A DNA stretch of 64,000 nucleotides, taken from Streptomyces sp. NBC_01255. Lineage in GTDB: Bacteria > Actinomycetota > Actinomycetes > Streptomycetales > Streptomycetaceae. Below are positions 34,371 to 43,031 of the stretch, piece after piece. The notes under the pieces are model-generated. The model did not search any database. It was not told the origin of the DNA and saw only the letters and a list, made by a program, of their open reading frames with translations. The first letter of the stretch is position 1, and each line of letters opens with the position of its first letter. The DNA lies in NCBI RefSeq assembly GCF_036226445.1, contig NZ_CP108474.1, positions 7,688,001 to 7,752,000 of the forward strand, given 5' to 3'. A program made the position numbers and the translations under genes.

Positions 34371-35648
34371 TCACTGCCCGCCGATGCCCTGGTGGTCGGC
34401 CTGCTCCGCGATGGCCCGCCGGGCCGGGTCGGTGAACTCCCGCTCGATCGATTCCTGCAGGAGGCGCAGCTCCGTGCGCAGGGCGGAGTGCTGCGGTGGC
34501 GGCAGGGTGTCGAGCAGACCGTCGAGCATGGCCCGGAGCCTCCGGCAGATCTGCACGGACGACCCTCCGTAGTCACGGATCTCGCAGACGGCGAGCTGGA
34601 GGTAGTCGTCCCAGTCCCGGCCCGGGAGCACGAGCCGGGCGTCCCCACCGCGATCGGCCAGGACGTAACGCCCGGGGAGCCGCGTGCCGCCGACCGTGTG
34701 CAGGAACCACTCGATGTAGTTGATGACCTGCACCGCGGTCGTGGGGTCGTTCACCGCGGGGGAGAGAGCCCTGATCGCGATGTCGACGAGGACTCTCAGC
34801 GCGAAGGCGGGATCCTGTTCGATCGTGCGCTCGGCCCCGAGGGCCACGGAACCGGTCACCCGCTCAGGGTCGGGTCTGGACGTGCCCCCATGGACCTCCA
34901 CCAGCACGGTGCCGGGCGGTACGAAGTCCCCGATCAGCCGCGTCACGACGAGGACGCAGTCGTGGCGGCCCGCCTCCGCGACCAGACCGGGCACGTCGAA
35001 GGCCTGGATGACGCCGCCGCGCACGGTACGGATGCGCATCACCGGACCGTCCGACGGCACGGTTCCGCCTTCGCGGGGCGCGGCGCCCCGGATCGCCGCG
35101 GCGCCCTCGGTGAAGACGGCTTCTCCCAGGTGAGCGACCAACTCCGCGATGGCCACCGGTCGGAGGCGGTGGGTGAACCGGTTGAGGTAGACGAGCAGCA
35201 GTACCAGACTGACGGCCACCGCCGCACCGGCCAGGGTGACCCCGAGATCGGGGACCGATGAGGATTCGACACTCCTCAACAGGGAGAAGGCGAACGCGAA
35301 CGTCCCGGTGAAGGTCGCCAGAACCGCCTTCTGCAGCCGGTCCCGGTACCACAGGCGCATGTACCGGGGGGAGAGCGTTCCCGTGGCCTGCTGTACCACC
35401 AGCACGCCGATGGTGACGACGAACCCGAGCAGCGCCACCATCGCGCCCACGATGGCGGTGAGCACGCCGCTCGCGGTCGTGGCGGAGTAGTGCCAGCCGC
35501 TCGGCGGCCAGTCCGCGCTGTCGGCGGCGAGGGCCGCCTCGGCAAGAAGCGTGCCGAGGACGAGCCCGAGCATCGGCACGATCCACAGGCTGGCCTTGAT
35601 GTACTGCCGCCACCTGAACCTGGCCGCCCAGGACGGCCTGACGCCCAT
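34371..35648 (-). CDS. DUF2254 domain membrane protein
   Basis: 425 residues. Four N-terminal membrane helices (SLWIVPMLGLVLGTLLAEA, ASGVLTAIVGAMVALLGFVVTIGVLVVQQATG, QKAVLATFTGTFAFAFSLL, LGVTLAGAAVAVSLVLLLVYL) are followed by a long soluble part with the DUF2254 hallmarks SPRYMR, RALSPAVNDPTTAVQVI and an IREF-like CEIRDYGGSSVQICRRL. The family function is unknown; mechanosensitive or transport roles have been suggested by topology. It ends 4 bp from the regulator's stop in convergent orientation. Confidence 0.9.
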   Translation of the reverse strand: MGVRPSWAARFRWRQYIKASLWIVPMLGLVLGTLLAEAALAADSADWPPSGWHYSATTASGVLTAIVGAMVALLGFVVTIGVLVVQQATGTLSPRYMRLWYRDRLQKAVLATFTGTFAFAFSLLRSVESSSVPDLGVTLAGAAVAVSLVLLLVYLNRFTHRLRPVAIAELVAHLGEAVFTEGAAAIRGAAPREGGTVPSDGPVMRIRTVRGGVIQAFDVPGLVAEAGRHDCVLVVTRLIGDFVPPGTVLVEVHGGTSRPDPERVTGSVALGAERTIEQDPAFALRVLVDIAIRALSPAVNDPTTAVQVINYIEWFLHTVGGTRLPGRYVLADRGGDARLVLPGRDWDDYLQLAVCEIRDYGGSSVQICRRLRAMLDGLLDTLPPPQHSALRTELRLLQESIEREFTDPARRAIAEQADHQGIGGQ

Positions 35649-35858
35649 GCCACGCCCCCTTCGCGAAGGATCTCCTCCACCTCACGGTAGGGCGATTCCC
35701 GGACGCGCGCACAGCGACCCCGCCGTCACCCCGCGTCACGCTCTCGCCAGGACGGAGCGACGTCGTCGGCCTAAGCTGATCGGGTGCAGTCCGGTCCACC
35801 GCACCCTCGGCGCGCTGATGCCCCGAACGCGGTCGACCGGGGCTGAAAGGGGCCCGCG

Positions 35859-37709
35859 ATGGAGGACTATCCCCTGATCGAGGACCACGGTCTGATCGGT
35901 GATCTGCAGACCGCGGCGCTCGTGACGACCGACGGGACGATCGACTGGTTCTGCTGCCCCCGGTTCGATTCGCCCAGCGTCTTCGGCGCTCTGCTCGACC
36001 GGCGCAAGGGCGGCCACTTCACCGTGCGGCCGGTCGCGGACACGTACACGACGAAACAGCTCTACCACCCGGACACGGCTGTTCTGGTCACGCGCTTCAT
36101 GACGGAGGCCGGGGCGGGCGAGGTCGTCGACTTCATGCCGGTGACCGGGACCACCGCGACGGACCGGCACCGTCTCGTCCGTTTGCTCCGCTGCGTACGC
36201 GGCAGCATCACGTTCGAGGGGGAGTTCGCTCCGCGCTTCGACTACGGCCGCAAGCCGCACGAACTGCACGTCACCGAGTACGGCGCCCTGTTCACCTCGG
36301 ACGACCTGGACTTCGCCGTCCACCCCGTTCGTGAGCCGCAGGACGAGCGCCTGCTGCGCATCCGCCGGGGAGACAACGACGACCTGCAGTTCACCTTGAC
36401 CCTGCGGGCGGGGCAGCAGCGCGGCCTGGTCATGGAATCGGCCCCCGACGGGCCTCCCCGTGAGATCGGCCTGGAGGAGTTCGAGCGCCTCTTCGACGAG
36501 ACCGTCGGCTTCTGGCGCTCCTGGCTGGGGCAGTCCACGTACTCAGGCCGGTGGCGGGAGGCGGTGGAACGTTCCGCCGTGACGCTGAAGCTCATGACGT
36601 ACGCGCCGACCGGCGCCCTGGTCGCCGCACCCACGGCGGGCCTCCCCGAGCAGCTGGGCGGGGAGCGCAACTGGGACTACCGGTTCACCTGGATCCGTGA
36701 CGCCTCCTTCTCGGTGTACGCCCTGCTGGGCCTGGGATTCAAGGAAGAGGCGTCCGCGTTCATCAACTGGCTGCACGACCGGGTGAAGCAGGAGGCAGGC
36801 CAGGAGAACGGCTCGGGACCGCTGAACATCATGTACCGGGTCGACGGCTCCGCCGACCTGGTCGAGGAGACCCTCGACCACTGGGAGGGATACCGCGGCT
36901 CCGCCCCGGTCCGCATCGGCAACGGAGCGGCGAGCCAGCTCCAGCTGGACATCTACGGTGAGGCGCTCGACAGCATCTACTTCACGCACCAGCACGGCAT
37001 GCATCTCGACCACAACGGCTGGAAGGCCCTGCACACCCTGATCGACTGGTTGGCGGACCACTGGGATCAGCCCGACGAAGGGCTCTGGGAGACGCGCGGA
37101 GGCCGGAAGGACTTCACCTACGGTCGCGTCATGTCCTGGGTGGCCTTCGACCGCGCCCTGCGGATCGGCCAGGACGACGGCCGTCCCGCGGCCGGCGGAC
37201 GCTGGGTCGACGCGCGGGACAAGATCTACGCGCAGGTGTTCGACCGTGGCTGGGACCCGCGGAAGCGGGCGTTCGTGCAGCACTACGACGACGACGTGCT
37301 CGACTCGTCGCTGCTGCGCATGTCGACGGTCGGCTTCATCACGCCGGGCGACCCCCTGTGGAAGTCCACTCTGGACGCGATGGAGCGTGAACTGGTCAGC
37401 GACAGCCTCGTCTACCGCTACAACCCCGAGGCGTCCCCCGACGGACTGCGCGGCTCCGAGGGAACCTTCTCCCTGTGCACGTTCATGTACGTCGACGCCC
37501 TGGCCCGGGCCGGACGCACCGACATGGCCAGGCTGGTGCTGGAGAAGATGCTCACGTACGCCAACCACCTGGGGTTGTACTCCGAGGAGATCGATCTGAC
37601 GGGACGACAGCTGGGCAACTTCCCCCAGGCCTTCACGCATCTGGCACTGATCGATGCCGCGATCACCCTGGACTCGATGCTTCAGGACACGCGGCGCGCC
37701 GGACGGTAG
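35859..37709 (+). CDS. GH15 family glycoside hydrolase (trehalase/glucoamylase type)
   Basis: 616 residues, without signal peptide. The N-terminal beta domain begins YPLIEDHGLIGDLQTAALVTTDGTIDWFCCPRFDSPSVF. The (alpha/alpha)6 domain contains RNWDYRFTWIRDASFSVYAL (general acid region), NGAASQLQLDIYGEALDSIYF, and the late LYSEEIDLTGRQLGNFPQAFTHLALIDAA, where the catalytic base Glu is expected in SEEID. Actinobacterial homologues include cytoplasmic trehalases. It would release glucose from an alpha-glucoside inside the cell. It converges with the antiporter gene with only 16 bp between stops. Confidence 0.95.
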   Translation: MEDYPLIEDHGLIGDLQTAALVTTDGTIDWFCCPRFDSPSVFGALLDRRKGGHFTVRPVADTYTTKQLYHPDTAVLVTRFMTEAGAGEVVDFMPVTGTTATDRHRLVRLLRCVRGSITFEGEFAPRFDYGRKPHELHVTEYGALFTSDDLDFAVHPVREPQDERLLRIRRGDNDDLQFTLTLRAGQQRGLVMESAPDGPPREIGLEEFERLFDETVGFWRSWLGQSTYSGRWREAVERSAVTLKLMTYAPTGALVAAPTAGLPEQLGGERNWDYRFTWIRDASFSVYALLGLGFKEEASAFINWLHDRVKQEAGQENGSGPLNIMYRVDGSADLVEETLDHWEGYRGSAPVRIGNGAASQLQLDIYGEALDSIYFTHQHGMHLDHNGWKALHTLIDWLADHWDQPDEGLWETRGGRKDFTYGRVMSWVAFDRALRIGQDDGRPAAGGRWVDARDKIYAQVFDRGWDPRKRAFVQHYDDDVLDSSLLRMSTVGFITPGDPLWKSTLDAMERELVSDSLVYRYNPEASPDGLRGSEGTFSLCTFMYVDALARAGRTDMARLVLEKMLTYANHLGLYSEEIDLTGRQLGNFPQAFTHLALIDAAITLDSMLQDTRRAGR

Positions 37710-37725
37710 GCGGGCCGCGAGCGCC

Positions 37726-39501
37726 TCAGCGTGGTGCGGTGGTGGGCGCGGGCCCGAGGAGGACGACGGTGTCACCCTCCTGAGGGACGGTCTTCTGTCG
37801 CTCCGTGACGGGCTCCAGCCGGTGGTCCGCCCGTACCACGAACAGCGTGTCGTACTCCGGCGGCAGCGGGGCGGCGGCCGGCCGCACCGTGAACCGGGCT
37901 CCCCGCCCGTACCGCTCCGCGAGGACGTGGCGGACCAGGGAGCGGCCGAAGAGGATGTCGCCGCCGGTGTACGGAGCGACCACGCCGTGGCTGTCGTGCG
38001 GCGGCCCCACCCGGTAGACGGGGCCCTCGACGTTGTCCTGCATCACGATCGAGGCGAGCGCGTTGAAGTCGTCGTCGTCCGTGGCGAGGAAGACGGCCGT
38101 CACGCCCTCCAGACGGGCCCCGGGGTTGATGGCCGTGGCCAGCAGATCGCCCTTCGCCAGTTCGAGGCCCGCCCGCTTGATCCGTTCCCGTTCCTCGTCG
38201 AGTCCCGCCCACATGAGTACGTCGAGGCCGGCGGACCGCAGGGCGTTGCCCAGGTCGACCACCCACGGTTCGCCGCCCACCAGGAGGACGCGGGTGCCCT
38301 CCGCCTTGACGACGCCCAGCCGTCTGGCCACGGGCGCCGCCGTCAGCGCGTAGAGCAGCACGGTTCCCACGATCACCAGGAAGGTGACGGGGAGGACCTT
38401 CGCCGCCCCGGGCACTCCCCGTTCCACCAGGCCCGCGGAGAAGGCCGACGCCGTCGCCGCCGCGACGATGCCGCGTGGGTCCATCCATCCGACGAAGGCA
38501 CGCTCGCCGCGTGAGAGGTCCGTGCGCGCCGCGGCGCCGAAGGCCACGATCGGGCGGACCACCAGGACGAGGATCGCGATCAGACCGAGCGAGGGGAGGA
38601 GCACCGGCACCAGCGACGCCGGGGTGACCGTGGAGGAGATGGAGACGAACAGCAGCCCGATGATCAGCTGGACCAGGGTCTCCAGGAACGGGCGGCGCGC
38701 GGGCATGTCGAAGCCGCGGATGTTGGAGACGGCGAGGCCCGCCACGATCGCGGCGATGAGCCCCGTGTCGTCCCGCACGATGTCACAGCCCGCGGACACG
38801 CCGATCACGACGGCGAGCTGGGCCAGGGTGCCCAGGGTCTCGCCGAGTCGCAGGGTGCGCAGGGTGAACCAGAGCAGAGCGGTTGCCACGATCCCGCCCG
38901 CCAGCCCGAAGGCGAGGCTGAGCATGAACTGACCCAGCTGGTAGCCCCGACCGATGTCGATCCGGTGCGTCGAAGCGACCGCGTGGAAGGTGAGGGCGCC
39001 GAGAATGGCACCGATCGGGTCGGTCAGCGTCCCTTCCCAGATCAGGATGCGCCGCACCTTGTCGCTCGGCCGTACGAAGTCGAGGATCGGCCCCACGACC
39101 GTGGGCCCGGAGACGACGAGGATCATGCCGAGCATCGCGGCCACGCGCAGCGGCATGTCGAACATCGCCGGTGCCACCGTCCCGGTGACGAGGAAGGTGA
39201 GCAGCACGCCGTACACGAGCAGCCTGCCCACGATCCCCCGGGTGTGGTGGGCCAGCTTGCGCAGGTCGAGCCCCAGACCGGCGTCGTAGAGGATCACCGC
39301 GACGGCCAGCGACACCATGGCGGAGAAGTCCGGGCCCAGCAGCTTCTCCGGGTGGATGACGTCCGTGATCGCGCCGGCGGCGAACCCGACGGGCAGCAGG
39401 ATGATCAGGGCCGGGACGCGCAGTTTGCTCGCCAGGATCTGCGAACCGGTGGCGAGCACCACCGTCAGGGCGAGTCCGAGAAGGATCTCGTCGTCGGTCA
39501 C
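37726..39501 (-). CDS. Cation:proton antiporter (CPA1-like) with TrkA domain
   Basis: 591 residues. About 12 helices contain the CPA motifs LAVAVILYDAGLGLDL and VVSGPTVVGPILDF with GTLTDPIGAILGAL. A C-terminal Rossmann-type TrkA-N unit (VLLVGGEPWVVDLGNALRSAGL, FLATDDDDFNALASIVMQDN) and TrkA-C (DTLFVVRADHRLEPV, PQEGDTVVLLGP) follow. It exchanges Na+ or K+ for H+, gated by nucleotide. The GTG start overlaps the cydB stop by GTGA, indicating translational coupling to the bd oxidase. Confidence 0.93.
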   Translation of the reverse strand: MTDDEILLGLALTVVLATGSQILASKLRVPALIILLPVGFAAGAITDVIHPEKLLGPDFSAMVSLAVAVILYDAGLGLDLRKLAHHTRGIVGRLLVYGVLLTFLVTGTVAPAMFDMPLRVAAMLGMILVVSGPTVVGPILDFVRPSDKVRRILIWEGTLTDPIGAILGALTFHAVASTHRIDIGRGYQLGQFMLSLAFGLAGGIVATALLWFTLRTLRLGETLGTLAQLAVVIGVSAGCDIVRDDTGLIAAIVAGLAVSNIRGFDMPARRPFLETLVQLIIGLLFVSISSTVTPASLVPVLLPSLGLIAILVLVVRPIVAFGAAARTDLSRGERAFVGWMDPRGIVAAATASAFSAGLVERGVPGAAKVLPVTFLVIVGTVLLYALTAAPVARRLGVVKAEGTRVLLVGGEPWVVDLGNALRSAGLDVLMWAGLDEERERIKRAGLELAKGDLLATAINPGARLEGVTAVFLATDDDDFNALASIVMQDNVEGPVYRVGPPHDSHGVVAPYTGGDILFGRSLVRHVLAERYGRGARFTVRPAAAPLPPEYDTLFVVRADHRLEPVTERQKTVPQEGDTVVLLGPAPTTAPR

Positions 39502-40532
39502 TGCGGTTTCCTTCCTGCTCGTAGGTCGGAGTCGGTGAGCTCCTCCAGCTCGCCGCGGGCGTCGAGCCAGTAGAGGAAGACGACGGCCGGCACGACGAGC
39601 ACCAGGGCCACGAGGGTCACGAACGCCAGCCACGTCAGGGTGGCGGGCGCGCCGGCGGCGTCGGCGACGGTGAGCGAGGTGGGGAGAAGGTAGGGGCGCT
39701 GGGCCATGCCCCAGGCGAGGACCGCGGACGCGACGACGCCGACCGCCGAGACGCGCAGCCACATGCCCGGTGTACGCAGGAGCAGCAGGCCGGTCGCGAG
39801 TGCGGCGGCTCCGGCGACGGCGACGAAGAGCAGTCCCAGGCCGTGGGTGAGGCCGTGCCACACGTAGGGGGAGTCCTCATGGGTGACGAACCCGGTGACC
39901 ACGGCCAGGACGGTCAGCACGCCGAGACTGCCCAGTGCCCGCCGCCTGAAGTAGCCGACGAGATCGGGCGCCTCGAATCTGCGGGCGTCACCGGTGAGGA
40001 ACACCGCGCCGAGGAAGGCCGTGGTCGCGATCGCCACCAGCCCGAACACGAGCGAGGTGGGGTTGATCCAGGCGTCGGCCGAGGCCGTCGTACCGGGCGT
40101 GACGCGTCCCGACGCGATGCCTCCGACGGCGGCTCCGAGGAAGAACGGCGTCACGAGCGAGGCCACGGCGAACACGGCACCGAACAGGCGCCGTCCGGCG
40201 AGCCGCCGGGTGGGCTTGCGGAAGGCGAATCCGGCGCCACGCAGGACCATGCCCACCACCGCCAGGGCCAGCGGCAGCCACATCGCGGAGAACACGGTCT
40301 GGAAGAGGGTGGGGAAGCCGGTCCACATGACGACGAGGACGAAGACGAGCCAGACGTTGTTCACCTCCCACACCGGAGCCATGGCGTGGTCGATGAGCCA
40401 CCGGGGGCGCCGGCCGCGTTCCGTCCCTCCGGCGGTCAGGTCCCAGAATCCGGCCCCGTAGTCCGTACCGCCGGCGCAGGCGTACGCGGTCACGGCGAGG
40501 AGCAGCACGATGGCGATGAGGTCGGCGGTCAT
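39498..40532 (-). CDS. cydB: Cytochrome bd ubiquinol oxidase subunit II
   Basis: 344 residues with ~9 membrane helices; the typical CydB start (IAIVLLLAVTAYACAGGTDYGAGFWDLTAGG) and WEVNNVWLVFVLVVMWTGFP. CydB pairs with CydA to form the high-affinity quinol oxidase that reduces O2 to water and resists cyanide, NO and sulfide. The start ATG overlaps the cydA stop (ATGA at 40529-40532). No cydD/cydC assembly transporter lies downstream: the next gene is an antiporter. Confidence 0.95.
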   Translation of the reverse strand: MTADLIAIVLLLAVTAYACAGGTDYGAGFWDLTAGGTERGRRPRWLIDHAMAPVWEVNNVWLVFVLVVMWTGFPTLFQTVFSAMWLPLALAVVGMVLRGAGFAFRKPTRRLAGRRLFGAVFAVASLVTPFFLGAAVGGIASGRVTPGTTASADAWINPTSLVFGLVAIATTAFLGAVFLTGDARRFEAPDLVGYFRRRALGSLGVLTVLAVVTGFVTHEDSPYVWHGLTHGLGLLFVAVAGAAALATGLLLLRTPGMWLRVSAVGVVASAVLAWGMAQRPYLLPTSLTVADAAGAPATLTWLAFVTLVALVLVVPAVVFLYWLDARGELEELTDSDLRAGRKPQ

Positions 40533-41989
40533 GGGCGACCGTTCCCCGTGCGACCGTTCGCGGCGGCCTTCTGCGCGGCCCGTGGGCCGTAGGGGGTGTC
40601 GGCCTCGGGATCCGGTGCCGCACCACCCGCCGCGCGCTGTTCGTCCGCGAGCCGCCAGCGCGTCCGCATCGACAGCAGGATCCGGAGGAACGTACCGAAC
40701 AGGAGGACGTACACCACCATGACCACGCCGAGCATGATCCACAGGGTGCCGGCACGGGTCGACGTCACCGCCTCGGCGACCCGCATGTTCTCGTACACGA
40801 TCCAGGGCTGGCGTCCCACCTCGGTGGCGATCCAGCCGCACTCGACGGCCACCACGGAGGCCACGCCCGCACAGGCCGCCGCGCGGTAGAACCACGTCGA
40901 GGCGGGCGGTCGGCGGTGCCGCAACCAGACGAACCCGTACCAGAGGGCGAGCAGGACCAGCGCGGATCCGATCAGGACCATGATGTCGAAGGCCCAGTGC
41001 GCGATGGTCGCCTGGGTCGCGGTGGGGCGCTGGTCCGCGGGGACGGAGGTCAGTCCCACCACTTCGGTGTTCGGGCTGAACCCGGCCAGGACCGAGTCGA
41101 GGAGCGGGATCTTGATGCCGCCCGAGACGGTGCCGTCCTCGTGGAGCCTCCCGAAGAGGTACTCCGGTACCCGGGTGTCGGTCTTCCAGACGATCTCCAT
41201 CGCGGCGAACTTCACCGGCTGCTTGTGGAACACCGACCGGGCGATGGCGTCGCCGAGGACGAACTGCACCGGGGTGGCGACGGCGGCGATGGTGAAGGGC
41301 ACGGTGAAACCGAGCCGGTGGTAGTGGTCCCGGCGGCCGCGCAGCCAGCCGACGGCATAGACCCCGGCCACCATGAAGCCCGCCGTGATGATCATCGCCA
41401 CGACGAAGTGCCAGTACTGCGGTCCGAACATCGGCGTGAAGATCGCCTTCCAGACGTTCACGTCGACCGGGTTGCCCGCGGAGTCGAGCGAGAAGCCCTG
41501 CGGCGTGTTCATCCAGGAATTGGCGGCCAGGATGCCGAACGCGCCGAGCAGTGCGGCGAACGGCAGGGGCAGCCCGAGGAGGAAATGCGTCCGCGGCTTC
41601 AGCCGCCGCCACCCGTACAGATAGATCGCGATGAGCACGGCCTCCAGGAAGAAGGCCCAGGCCTCGACGCCGAATCCGATGCCGAAGACATCGCCCCACC
41701 TCCCCATCAGGCCGGGCCAGAGCAGACCGAACTCGAACGACAGCACCGTGCCCGTGACGATGCCGAGCGCGAACTGCACCGCCATGACGGCCGACCAGCG
41801 CCGCGCCAGGAGCAGGGCCGTGGGGTCCGCGCGGCGCAGCCCGCGGTAGTGCATGACCAGGGTGATGAAGGGGAAGGCGACGCCCAGGGGTACCAGGATG
41901 ATGTGGGAGGCCAGCGTGAAGGCCATGAGTTCCCGGGCCGGCAGGAGTTGGGCCGGGGCATCCGCCAGCAGGTGGAGCGAGGTGGACAT
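40529..41989 (-). CDS. cydA: Cytochrome bd ubiquinol oxidase subunit I
   Basis: 486 residues, heme-bearing subunit. Features: N-terminal LMAFTLASHIILVPLGVAFPFITLVMHYRGL with a heme-ligand His, GPQYWHFVVAMIITAGFMVAGVYA with the second His, KFAAMEIVWKT, and the GRQPW motif (EVGRQPWIVYENMRVAEAV). The Q-loop is short, as in non-enterobacterial enzymes. The first gene partner upstream is an SDR 42 bp away. Together with cydB it would oxidise menaquinol at low O2 or when cytochrome c oxidase is inhibited. Confidence 0.96.
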   Translation of the reverse strand: MSTSLHLLADAPAQLLPARELMAFTLASHIILVPLGVAFPFITLVMHYRGLRRADPTALLLARRWSAVMAVQFALGIVTGTVLSFEFGLLWPGLMGRWGDVFGIGFGVEAWAFFLEAVLIAIYLYGWRRLKPRTHFLLGLPLPFAALLGAFGILAANSWMNTPQGFSLDSAGNPVDVNVWKAIFTPMFGPQYWHFVVAMIITAGFMVAGVYAVGWLRGRRDHYHRLGFTVPFTIAAVATPVQFVLGDAIARSVFHKQPVKFAAMEIVWKTDTRVPEYLFGRLHEDGTVSGGIKIPLLDSVLAGFSPNTEVVGLTSVPADQRPTATQATIAHWAFDIMVLIGSALVLLALWYGFVWLRHRRPPASTWFYRAAACAGVASVVAVECGWIATEVGRQPWIVYENMRVAEAVTSTRAGTLWIMLGVVMVVYVLLFGTFLRILLSMRTRWRLADEQRAAGGAAPDPEADTPYGPRAAQKAAANGRTGNGRP

Positions 41990-42031
41990 GCAAGCCTTCG
42001 CTGTTCGTGGACGTGACAGGCCGGGAGACGG

Positions 42032-42871
42032 TCAGCCGCCCGTGGCGAAGCCCGGGAAGAGCGTCATGCCGCCGTCGACGTACAGGGTGGTCCCCACCAC
42101 GTAGTCCATGAGGTCGGAGGCGAGCGCGACGACGGCGTGCGCGATGTCCTCGGGGTCGCCGATCCGGTCGTACGGGATGAGCCGCAGGAGGTCCTCCCGC
42201 GCCTCGGCCGTCTCCCAGGCAGCGCGGTTGATCGGCGTCTTGATCGCCCCCGGGGCGACCGCGTTCACCCGGATCTTCTCCGGCGCCAGCTCCTGGGCCA
42301 GGGTCTGCATCATCATCTGCACCCCGCCCTTGGAGGACGCGTAGTTGACGTGGCCCGACCAGGGGATGAGCTGGTGCACCGAACTCATACAGACGATCTT
42401 CCCGGCGGAGCGGGAGACCTCCGGGACCACGCCCCGGCGCCGGAACTCCTTGGCCGCCTCCCGGGCGCACAGGAACTGACCGGTGAGATTGACGTCGATG
42501 ACCTTCTGCCACTGGGCGAGGGTCATGTCCGTGAGCCGGGCGTCACGCTGCAGTCCCGCGTTGGCCACGAGGACGTCGATGGTGCCGAACTCCTCGACCA
42601 TCCGCGCCGTCATGGCGACGACCTGGTCCTCCTGGGACACGTCGGCCTCGTACGCCGCGGCGCGCACCCCGAACGAGGCGATCTCCCGGACCACCTCTTC
42701 GGCGGCCTCCCGGCCCGCCACGTAGTTCACGACCACGTCGGCGCCCGCGCGGCCCAGACCGATGGCCGTGGCCTTGCCGATGCCCGAATTGGCGCCGGTG
42801 ACCAGCGCCTTCTGGCCGTGCAGCAAGCGCTCCGGGATCACGCTCCGCGGTGCCCCCACAGTGGAATCCAT
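42032..42871 (-). CDS. SDR family oxidoreductase, glucose 1-dehydrogenase-like
   Basis: 279 residues. Cofactor motif ALVTGANSGIGKATAIGLGRAGADVVVNYV, NAG strand VLVANAGLQRDARL, catalytic Ser in KIVCMSSVHQLIPWSGHVNYASSKGG with the YxxxK, and the tail YVVGTTLYVDGGMTLFPGFATGG. This tail and the HQxIPW loop are characteristic of bacterial glucose 1-dehydrogenases and close relatives, which oxidise glucose to gluconolactone with NAD(P). It is the first gene of the cyd operon by spacing (42 bp). Confidence 0.88.
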   Translation of the reverse strand: MDSTVGAPRSVIPERLLHGQKALVTGANSGIGKATAIGLGRAGADVVVNYVAGREAAEEVVREIASFGVRAAAYEADVSQEDQVVAMTARMVEEFGTIDVLVANAGLQRDARLTDMTLAQWQKVIDVNLTGQFLCAREAAKEFRRRGVVPEVSRSAGKIVCMSSVHQLIPWSGHVNYASSKGGVQMMMQTLAQELAPEKIRVNAVAPGAIKTPINRAAWETAEAREDLLRLIPYDRIGDPEDIAHAVVALASDLMDYVVGTTLYVDGGMTLFPGFATGG

Positions 42872-43031
42872 TCCCTGCCTCCTCGCTGCGCGGCCGCGCC
42901 GAGCCCGTGGCCGGCGCGGCCGGGCGTCTCACGCAATCACCCGATGAGGCGGTCGGCCTCTCCTCCGAATCGTCGTTGCGCCGTTGAGCCCAGCATCTTC
43001 CTCCGGACGGACCAGCGGACGGGCGCCGTTC

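Noticed and set aside
31274..34648. Leftward open frame of over 1,100 codons opposite the SARP regulator
   Set aside because: Gly/Val/Arg-rich shadow with no domains; the rightward frame has BTAD, P-loop and TPRs.
39498..42512. One very long leftward frame across cydB, cydA and the SDR
   Set aside because: It runs out of frame through cydA and the SDR; the real proteins use separate frames with ATGA/GTGA overlaps.
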